Positions 7,911-13,238 of a stretch of DNA of 13,238 nucleotides are shown here, piece by piece. The translations under genes were made by a program, and so were the position numbers. The number at the start of each line of letters is the position of its first letter. Position 1 is the first letter of the stretch. This DNA comes from Desulfobacterales bacterium (GTDB lineage: Bacteria > Desulfobacterota > Desulfobacteria > Desulfobacterales > UBA5852): positions 1 to 13,238 of the forward strand of contig JASJBQ010000064.1 in NCBI GenBank assembly GCA_030066455.1, written 5' to 3'. The notes below the pieces were generated by a model. It saw only the letters and a list, made by a program, of their open reading frames with translations. It had not been told where the DNA came from and did no database searches.

Positions 7911-7939
7911 TTGATTTTTTGGCCCTGCACGCCTACAAA
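7911..7939 (+). promoter_or_regulatory. Candidate promoter for the prepilin peptidase run
   Basis: TTGATT (7911-7916) and TACAAA (7934-7939) are spaced by exactly 17 nt, each matching consensus at four of six positions. It points toward the prepilin peptidase gene, with a leader of about 75 nt. It is about 35 bp from the lon -10 on the other strand, so the two promoters would share the same AT-rich island (7860-7940). The remainder of 7742-8020 holds no credible gene. Confidence 0.35.
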
Positions 7940-8020
7940 TAATGGGTTGGGTGCTGCTCGGAGCCCGACACCGTTACCGACGTCACCATTTCAAACGGGG
8001 TTTGGCGCGGCAGGAGAAGA

Positions 8021-8806
8021 ATGCCACTCGACCATATCGTGAATCTGTTTGTTTTTTTCGCCGGAACCTGCATCGGCAGTTTTCTGAACGTCTGTATCTA
8101 CCGGATCCCCGCCGGCCTCTCGGTCGCCTTTCCGCCCTCGTCCTGCCCCCGGTGTGAGCAGCCGATCCGGTTTTACGACAACATCCCCGTCCTAAGCTAT
8201 ATATTCCTGCGCGGCCGCTGCCGCAGTTGCGACGCCCCCATCGCCATACGCTACCCGCTGGTCGAAATGCTGACGGGTCTGGCCGCCTGGTGCGTCTACA
8301 TCAAACATGGGCCCTCAGCGGCCACACTGATTTACATCGTCTTTGTCGCTGTGCTGATCGTGATTACCTTCATCGATATTGATCACCAGATCATCCCCGA
8401 CGTCCTGTCGCTGCCGGGCATTCCCCTTTTCCTCGCCGCCGGTCTGTGGGCCACCCCGATCACCTGGCCGGAGGCCCTCATCGGCATTGCGGCCGGCGGC
8501 GGCAGTCTTCTTCTGGTGGCGATGATCTATCGCCAGCTCACCGGCAAGGACGGCATGGGGATGGGCGACGTGAAACTCCTGGCCATGATCGGGGCGCTGA
8601 TCGGCTGGCGGGGGGTCTGCTTCACCATTTTCTTTTCCTCGGTGGTGGGCTCGCTGGTTGGACTGCTACTGATGATCAGGGCCGGCGGCAGCCTCAAAAC
8701 CCGACTAGCCTTCGGCCCCTTTCTGGCGATGGGCGCCGTGGCATACATCTTCTACGGACCGGAACTCATCAACGCTTATCTGGGCTTGACCACGGCGTCA
8801 CACTAG
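8021..8806 (+). CDS. pilD: Prepilin peptidase (A24 aspartic protease / N-methyltransferase)
   Basis: 261 residues with about eight hydrophobic segments. After the first segment (GTCIGSFLNVCIYRIP, residues 15-30) comes the cytosolic zinc-binding domain with C42, C45, C67 and C70 in CPRC and CRSC. The two catalytic aspartate regions are FIDIDHQIIPD (117-127) and the family-defining GMGDVK, with D182. The enzyme cleaves the leader of type IV prepilins and type II secretion pseudopilins at the inner membrane and usually methylates the new N terminus. The presence of the cysteine domain indicates the bifunctional form. AGGAG lies 6 nt before ATG 8021. No pilin or secretion genes lie in the window, so pilus or T2SS use cannot be told apart. 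Confidence 0.95.
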   Translation: MPLDHIVNLFVFFAGTCIGSFLNVCIYRIPAGLSVAFPPSSCPRCEQPIRFYDNIPVLSYIFLRGRCRSCDAPIAIRYPLVEMLTGLAAWCVYIKHGPSAATLIYIVFVAVLIVITFIDIDHQIIPDVLSLPGIPLFLAAGLWATPITWPEALIGIAAGGGSLLLVAMIYRQLTGKDGMGMGDVKLLAMIGALIGWRGVCFTIFFSSVVGSLVGLLLMIRAGGSLKTRLAFGPFLAMGAVAYIFYGPELINAYLGLTTASH

Positions 8807-8825
8807 ACGCGACGGGATCATTACC

Positions 8826-9554
8826 ATGACCAAAATGGCCATTGTCTCCGACATTCACGGGAATCGCGATGCGCTCGAGGAAGTGTTCAAAGACATCGAT
8901 GCCTTGTCCGTTGATAAGATTTTAAGCTTGGGTGACAATATCGGCTACGGCCCTGAACCGGAGGCGATCATCCAAATGTTGAAAGACCGCGGCATCCCCT
9001 CCGTTTTGGGGAATCACGAACTTGCGGTCACCGATGCCTCCGAACTGGACTGGTTCAATCCGGTCGCACGGGAGTCATTGCTGAAAACCGTGGACATGCT
9101 TTCCGCCGCATCCATCGAGCGTATCCACCAGTTTCCCTATTGCCGTGTTGAAGACGACTTGCGCTTCGTCCACGGTTTTCCGCCGGACTCGCCCGTGATC
9201 TACCAGTTTCAGGCTTCGGATGACGATCTGGTCAAGACCTTCTCCGAACTTCGGGAACATATCTTTTTCACCGGCCACACCCATTATCCGGAAATCGTCG
9301 AATTCGATGCGGGGGGCATCCGTAAATACAAGCTGGCCCGCAAAACGCTGCAGCTCAAGACCGAGGCGCGTTATATCATCAATGTCGGCAGCGTGGGGCA
9401 GCCCCGCGACGGCAACAACAACGCCAAATATGTGCTTTTCGACACGGCGGCCCGCACCGTCGAGCTGCGCTATGTCCCCTACGATATCGAGTCCACGGTA
9501 CAGAAAATTCTGGATGCCGGACTTCCGGAAGCGCATGCGCTGCGCTTGCGCTGA
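8826..9554 (+). CDS. Calcineurin-like metallophosphoesterase
   Basis: 242 residues. All motifs of the dinuclear metallophosphoesterase fold are present in order: SDIHGN (8-13), GDNIGYGP (36-43), GNHE (62-65), VHG (115-117) and GHTHYP (150-155). GSVGQPRDG near residue 195 is typical of YfcE/MJ0936-like phosphodiesterases. The substrate cannot be deduced. There is no signal peptide, so the enzyme is cytosolic. It lies 19 bp after the prepilin peptidase gene and 18 bp before a Ser/Thr kinase gene, suggesting co-transcription. It might reverse phosphorylation by that kinase, but members also cleave cyclic nucleotides and other phosphodiesters. Start is ATG 8826 or the in-frame ATG 8835. Confidence 0.9.
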   Translation: MTKMAIVSDIHGNRDALEEVFKDIDALSVDKILSLGDNIGYGPEPEAIIQMLKDRGIPSVLGNHELAVTDASELDWFNPVARESLLKTVDMLSAASIERIHQFPYCRVEDDLRFVHGFPPDSPVIYQFQASDDDLVKTFSELREHIFFTGHTHYPEIVEFDAGGIRKYKLARKTLQLKTEARYIINVGSVGQPRDGNNNAKYVLFDTAARTVELRYVPYDIESTVQKILDAGLPEAHALRLR

Positions 9555-9572
9555 CACGCCTCGCCAGATGCA

Positions 9573-10940
9573 ATGAAACGGATCGGGCGCTATCGGGTTC
9601 AGGGTCTCCTCGGCCGGGGCGGCATGGGCCGGGTGTATAAAGTGGGCCACCCCGGCATCGGTCGCACATTTGCCCTCAAATGCCTCGAGCCGGCCGAACC
9701 CCTGACACGCATGCTGGGCCCCGACCGCTTGCATGCGCTTTTCAGCGAAGAGATCCGCTGCATGGCCGGCATCGACCACCCCAACATCGTTGCCATCCTG
9801 GACGCGGATGAAGACGCCGAGCGGCCCTACTATGTCATGGACTACTATTGCACCAACCTGGGGCGGACGATCGGGGAGACCTACCGCACCGAGCGATCGT
9901 CGCGCCGCCTGCCCGTCGAGCGGGCCGCAGGCTTTGGGCTTCAGATTCTCGCCGGTCTCGCACGCCTGCACCACGCCGGCATCGTCCACCGGGACATCAA
10001 ACCCTTCAACATCCTCCTGACGGTAGACGATCAGGTCAAGATCTGCGATTTTGGATTATCGCGCCTGCGGGGTGAAAAGTTCGGTGGTCCCTCGACACTC
10101 AAGGTCGGCTCACCCTTCTATGCCCCCCCCGAGCAGGAGGTCAACCCGGATCGGGTTGGCTTCAGTGCCGATCTCTTTGCCGCCGGCGTCATGCTCTACC
10201 GCATGCTGACGGGGCGTCTGCCCGAGGATCCGCTGCAACCTGCAAGCCGTTGCCAACCTGATTTGGACAGCGCCTGGGATCGATTCTTAAGCCGGGCCCT
10301 GGCCCCGGATCCCACGGCCCGTCACCAGAAGGCCGAAGCCATGGGAGCCGAACTCGCCACCCTCCTCTCCGACTGGCGAGGAAAATGGGCAGACACGTGC
10401 CGCTCCCTGCCGGCGCCGCCTTCCCAACGGATGTCGGTGCCGGCGTTGGAAGATACCCGCCGGGTTCGCAGCACACCGGTCAGGACGGGGCCACGCATGC
10501 AGGCGGCCCAATTCGATCTGGACTCCCTCTGGCGGCCGCGCGCGCCGACGACCCCGCGTCTGCGGCCAGCAAATGACGATCGCCTGTTGACCGATTTAGC
10601 CACAGGCCTCACCTGGCAGCGCGGTGGTTCGGCCTTCCCCCTCGACTGGCACGGCGCGTGCGACTATGTTCAGCAGCTGAATCAAGCGCGTTTGGGCGGT
10701 CGTGACAACTGGCGCCTGCCCACCATCGAAGAGCTGATCACGCTCCTGCAGCCCGAACCGGCCGACCACGACCAATGCCTGCCACCGGTATTCGAACCAA
10801 GCCCGCAACGCCTGTGGAGCTGCGACCGCCGCACCTACACCAGTGCCTGGCACGTCAGTCTCGACCTGGGTTTCGTCGGCTGGCAGGATTTTTCCTGCCA
10901 CAACGGCATCAAGGCCGTGAGTTCGGAAGCCAATCTCTGA
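9573..10940 (+). CDS. Hanks-type Ser/Thr kinase fused to DUF1566 (Lcl C-terminal) domain
   Basis: 455 residues. The kinase domain (about 5-270) is complete: glycine loop LGRGGMGRVYKV (13-24), ATP-binding K36, a likely alpha-C Glu (E60), catalytic loop HRDIKPFNIL with D141, K143 and N146, DFG at 159-161, and APPEQ (184-188) in place of APE. An Arg/Pro-rich linker (about 273-334) follows. Residues about 335-453 match the DUF1566/Lcl C-terminal fold: LTDLATGLTWQRGG, then DNWRLPTIEELITLL, LWSCDRRTYTSAWHVSL and NGIKAV. This module often occurs in surface or signalling proteins and its ligand is unknown. No transmembrane segment or PASTA repeat is seen, so the protein is probably cytosolic. No strong ribosome site precedes ATG 9573. 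A terminator lies 58 bp downstream. Confidence 0.93.
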   Translation: MKRIGRYRVQGLLGRGGMGRVYKVGHPGIGRTFALKCLEPAEPLTRMLGPDRLHALFSEEIRCMAGIDHPNIVAILDADEDAERPYYVMDYYCTNLGRTIGETYRTERSSRRLPVERAAGFGLQILAGLARLHHAGIVHRDIKPFNILLTVDDQVKICDFGLSRLRGEKFGGPSTLKVGSPFYAPPEQEVNPDRVGFSADLFAAGVMLYRMLTGRLPEDPLQPASRCQPDLDSAWDRFLSRALAPDPTARHQKAEAMGAELATLLSDWRGKWADTCRSLPAPPSQRMSVPALEDTRRVRSTPVRTGPRMQAAQFDLDSLWRPRAPTTPRLRPANDDRLLTDLATGLTWQRGGSAFPLDWHGACDYVQQLNQARLGGRDNWRLPTIEELITLLQPEPADHDQCLPPVFEPSPQRLWSCDRRTYTSAWHVSLDLGFVGWQDFSCHNGIKAVSSEANL

Positions 10941-10994
10941 GTCCTTCGACTTTCCCGCTGAAGCCCCCGATATCTCCGTCCCCCACCCGGATGC

Positions 10995-11022
10995 AAAAAA
11001 GGCAGGGATTCCCCCTGCCTTT
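10995..11022. terminator. Bidirectional intrinsic terminator between kinase gene and rnfB
   Basis: aaaggcaggg (10998-11007) and ccctgccttt (11013-11022) form a perfect 10-bp stem with a 5-nt loop. On the minus strand the stem runs into six T (10995-11000), giving a strong end for the rnf operon 38 nt after the rnfB stop. On the plus strand the T-run is short (TTTCT), a weaker end for the kinase message. It sits between two convergent transcription units. Confidence 0.85.
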
Positions 11023-11059
11023 CTGACATCAGCCTGAATTGGTCTGCAGTTGTTTTCGG

Positions 11060-11971
11060 CTAGCCCCACCACTCCATATCGTCGGCCGTGGTGCGGAAAT
11101 CGGCCTCCACCAGTTCGGGTACGGCCATGTCCCTGGTCTCCTCGAGGTGTTTGGCGCTGGGCTTGCCCACCAGCATGAGACGCTTCTGCGGACACTTTTC
11201 AAAGGCCTTGTGCAGTTCGTCCGAGTAGTCCTGACAATAGGCATCGTAGTTGATCGCGGAGAGGTTGTCCTCGATGGTGAACAGGCTACAGGCCTTGGCG
11301 CAGGCCTTGCACCCCACGCAGCCCACCTGGCAGACCTCCTTGACCGCCTTGCCGAAATCCTTGTTGGAACAGGCGACCGCCAGAACCCGTTCGAATTTGA
11401 AGGGGGTCATGGTGATGATGTTGCGCGGACAATCCTTGGCGCAGGCCATGCAGCCGATACACTTGTCGTAGTCGACCGTGGCCAGCCCGTCCTCGATGTG
11501 AATCGCATCGTAGTTGCAGGCCCGCGTGCAGTCACCGTAGCCCAGGCAGCCGTAGATGCAGCCCTGGACGCCGGAGACGAGGTTGACCGCGGCACAGGTC
11601 TGCTCGCCGCGGTATTCATGGCGCTTGAGTTTCTCCTGGGTGTGCGCCCCGCAATGCACGATCGGCCGGTATGGCAGGGTGTCCGTCAGCTCGACGCCCA
11701 TGATCCCGGCCACCGCGGCGGCGCAGCTCTCGCCGCCCACCGGGCATAGGTTGACGGCCGCATCGGCCCCCACGACGGCTTCGGCGTAATCGCTGCAGCC
11801 CACGAAGCCGCACCCGCCGCAGTTGGCCGCGGGCAGAACATCCATGATGGCCGTGACGCGCGGGTCCACTTCGACGTAGAACTTGCGGCTGGCCCATCCC
11901 AGGATATAGGAAAGAACGATTCCCATGGCCAGCAAGGTGCCGGCGGAAAGACCGACGGTGACGAAATTCAT
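11060..11971 (-). CDS. rnfB: Rnf electron transport complex subunit RnfB, long multi-cluster form
   Basis: 303 residues, against 192 for E. coli RsxB. One N-terminal membrane helix (about 5-25) is followed by the 4Fe-4S domain with C51, C54, C59 and C76 (NCGGCGFVGC). Two ferredoxin-type motifs follow: C138, C142, C148, C152 and C171, C174, C177, C181 (CIGCMACAKDCP). A further set (C214, C218, C221, C224, C228; CVGCKACAKAC) implies at least one more cluster, as in the long RnfB of acetogens and anaerobes. RnfB is thought to take electrons from reduced ferredoxin on the cytosolic side. It ends the rnf operon, as in the order CDGEAB. ATG 11971 is preceded by GGAGAGGG. rnfA lies 44 bp upstream and a terminator 38 bp downstream. 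Confidence 0.96.
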   Translation of the reverse strand: MNFVTVGLSAGTLLAMGIVLSYILGWASRKFYVEVDPRVTAIMDVLPAANCGGCGFVGCSDYAEAVVGADAAVNLCPVGGESCAAAVAGIMGVELTDTLPYRPIVHCGAHTQEKLKRHEYRGEQTCAAVNLVSGVQGCIYGCLGYGDCTRACNYDAIHIEDGLATVDYDKCIGCMACAKDCPRNIITMTPFKFERVLAVACSNKDFGKAVKEVCQVGCVGCKACAKACSLFTIEDNLSAINYDAYCQDYSDELHKAFEKCPQKRLMLVGKPSAKHLEETRDMAVPELVEADFRTTADDMEWWG

Positions 11972-12015
11972 GCAACCCTCTCCATCAATTCAGGTGCGAC
12001 CGACGAAACAAGGCA

Positions 12016-12819
12016 TCAACGCCCGTCGATGTTCAGCGCCGTCGGGCGGGTTAAGGCTTTGGCGGCCAGCAGTTCGGCCGCCGAATCTTCCATGGGACGG
12101 GCTTCAGCCGCCGCGGGCGTTTCCGGCGTGAGCGCTTTTTTCAGCCCACTGTCCACGCCGGTGAAACCCATGAAGGCCAGCGCCAAGATGCCCGAGACGA
12201 TCATGGTGATGGCCGCGCCCTTGAAGGGTGCCGGCACGTCGCATAAGTCGAGTTCTTCACGAATGCCGGCCATGATCACGATAGCGATCGTGAAGCCCAC
12301 GCCGCCGAAGATGGCCAGCACCAGCGAACGCCCCAAATCCCAGGCTTCGGAGGGGTCGTCCACGCCCACGATATTGCTCATGATCGTCAGGCAGGCGAAG
12401 AGAATGGCGCAGTTGGTCGTGATCAGCGGCAGGTAGACGCCGAAGCTCTTGTAGAGCGGCGGGTAGAACTTACGCACGTACATCTCCACGAACTGGACCG
12501 AGGAGGATATCGCCAGAATGTAGACGATGTAGCTCAAGATCGTCAGATCGATGGCCGCCGCGGTTTCGGCCGAAACGAAGAAGCCGGCGATCCAGCGCGA
12601 CAGGGGCGCGCCCGGCACCAGCACGAAGGTGGTGATGGCCCAGCTGATAAAGGCCGCGATGGTGATGACGAAGGTCACCGCACACCCCATGCCAAAAGCC
12701 ATGTCGATGCGTCGCGAAACCCCCACGAAGGGACAGATCCCCACGAAGTAGTGCAGGACGAAATTATTGATCAGGGCGGCCCCGAGGGCGATCAGGATAA
12801 TGTCCACCAGATAGGTCAT
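12016..12819 (-). CDS. rnfA: Rnf complex membrane subunit RnfA with insertion and C-terminal tail
   Basis: 267 residues, against 193 for E. coli RsxA. It has six hydrophobic segments. The conserved [19 protein letters not shown] (18-36) contains C29, and [11 protein letters not shown] contains C137. In other Rnf complexes these half-membrane cysteines help bind a [2Fe-2S] cluster shared with RnfE. DVPAPFKG and the LALAFMGF helix are also conserved. About 20 extra residues (roughly 73-95) lie between the second and third helices, and about 50 Ala-rich soluble residues follow the last helix. ATG 12819 is one base after the rnfE stop (TGA-C-ATG), with GAGGG about 8 nt upstream in rnfE. The gene is tightly linked to rnfE and rnfB. 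Confidence 0.95.
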   Translation of the reverse strand: MTYLVDIILIALGAALINNFVLHYFVGICPFVGVSRRIDMAFGMGCAVTFVITIAAFISWAITTFVLVPGAPLSRWIAGFFVSAETAAAIDLTILSYIVYILAISSSVQFVEMYVRKFYPPLYKSFGVYLPLITTNCAILFACLTIMSNIVGVDDPSEAWDLGRSLVLAIFGGVGFTIAIVIMAGIREELDLCDVPAPFKGAAITMIVSGILALAFMGFTGVDSGLKKALTPETPAAAEARPMEDSAAELLAAKALTRPTALNIDGR

Positions 12820-12820
12820 G

Positions 12821-13238
12821 TCACGAACCCTCGCTTTCGGCGGGTGTCAGCACCTCGGAAGCCTTGCTGGACGCCTTCACCGTTTCAAACCAGTTGACGA
12901 GCCCGATCAGCAGGCCGAACGTCAGGAAAGCCCCCGGCGGCAGGATCATGACGACCCAGTCGGGCCAGGCCGCCGGCAGCACCGGGATATCGAAGAAATT
13001 GCCGGTGCCCAGGATTTCGCGCACCGCGGCAATGGCCGAGACGGCCAGGCCGAACCCGATGGACTGGCCGATGGCGTCGGCACCGGCCACGAAAACGGAC
13101 TGCTTGGAGGCGCAGACCTCGCAGCGGCAGATGATGATGCAGTTGACGATGATCAGGGGAATGTAGGGGCCCAGGGTTTTGCTCATCTGGTAGAGATAGG
13201 CCGCCAGGAAACGGTCGGCGATGGTCACGAAGGTGGCG
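12821..13238 (-). CDS. rnfE: Rnf complex membrane subunit RnfE, 5' part outside window
   Basis: The C-terminal 138 or so residues of an RnfE/NqrD-type integral membrane protein; the frame continues through base 13238, so the N terminus is missing. [12 protein letters not shown] carries the cysteine that, with RnfA and a second RnfE cysteine, should bind the intramembrane [2Fe-2S] cluster. [14 protein letters not shown] and [15 protein letters not shown] match the last conserved helices. RnfA and RnfE are inverted homologues that carry electrons across the membrane. An unusual feature is [14 protein letters not shown], with four cysteines within ten residues where relatives have GRAEAFA-like sequence. 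A valine (GTG 13228) lies in frame but is internal. rnfA starts one base after the stop, fitting a C-D-G-E-A-B operon. Confidence 0.94.
   Translation of the reverse strand, partial: ATFVTIADRFLAAYLYQMSKTLGPYIPLIIVNCIIICRCEVCASKQSVFVAGADAIGQSIGFGLAVSAIAAVREILGTGNFFDIPVLPAAWPDWVVMILPPGAFLTFGLLIGLVNWFETVKASSKASEVLTPAESEGS

Noticed and set aside
7741..7960. Heat-shock sigma32 promoter or CIRCE element upstream of lon
   Set aside because: No CTTGAAA / CCCAT-type pair and no TTAGCACTC-N9-GAGTGCTAA sequence could be found.
7770..8042. A 90-codon frame in the lon / prepilin peptidase gap
   Set aside because: It has no ribosome site, no family features and overlaps the prepilin peptidase start; the region is better explained as divergent promoters.
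9075..9989. A 304-codon open frame antisense to the metallophosphoesterase and kinase genes
   Set aside because: It mirrors two genes with complete catalytic motifs; long antisense frames are common in GC-rich DNA, and no family is recognisable in its translation.
11039..11749. A 236-codon open frame antisense to rnfB
   Set aside because: It overlaps the rnfB cysteine motifs on the other strand and has no recognisable domain.

Overview
The window looks like chromosomal DNA of an anaerobic Desulfobacterota (Deltaproteobacteria) species, possibly Desulfosarcina-like. The evidence is a high-GC core gene set, an rnf operon in the order E-A-B with a long multi-cluster RnfB, and the general look of GreA, Lon and the omega subunit. 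The assignment is inferred from gene content and protein style, not from a database search.

Bases 1-752 hold the 3' part of an IS110-family transposase on the + strand, cut by the window edge. Bases 753-1102 contain no credible protein gene. The last 180 bases of this stretch form a compact repeat element with perfect 19-bp inverted arms (962-980 and 1089-1107), internal hairpins and an 18-bp near-exact direct repeat. One arm supplies the stop codon of ttcA.

Bases 1103-7741 are a co-directional minus-strand block. Read 5' to 3' it is lon, tsaB, psd, a leuB-like dehydrogenase gene, greA, rpoZ and ttcA. It combines protein quality control (Lon), tRNA modification (TsaB for t6A, a TtcA-like thiolase), phospholipid synthesis (Psd), a beta-decarboxylating dehydrogenase, and RNA polymerase accessory proteins (GreA, omega). 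lon and tsaB overlap by ATGA. greA and ttcA both appear to start at TTG.

Bases 7742-8020 form a divergent promoter region. From 8021 to 10940 the + strand carries a prepilin peptidase, a metallophosphoesterase and a cytosolic Hanks-type Ser/Thr kinase fused to a C-terminal DUF1566/Lcl-type domain. The last two are only 18 bp apart and make a plausible kinase/phosphatase module. A bidirectional terminator hairpin (10998-11022) separates this run from the minus-strand rnf operon.

Bases 11060-13238 hold rnfB, rnfA and the 3' part of rnfE. These are subunits of the membrane Rnf complex, which moves electrons between ferredoxin and NAD coupled to ion transport. RnfA has an extra internal segment and a long soluble tail. 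RnfE carries an unusual run of four cysteines beside the residue expected to bind the intramembrane [2Fe-2S] cluster.

The least explained items are the structured repeat at 931-1107, the RnfE cysteine cluster and the kinase-DUF1566/metallophosphoesterase pair. No CRISPR array, tRNA, rRNA or recognisable defence island was seen.
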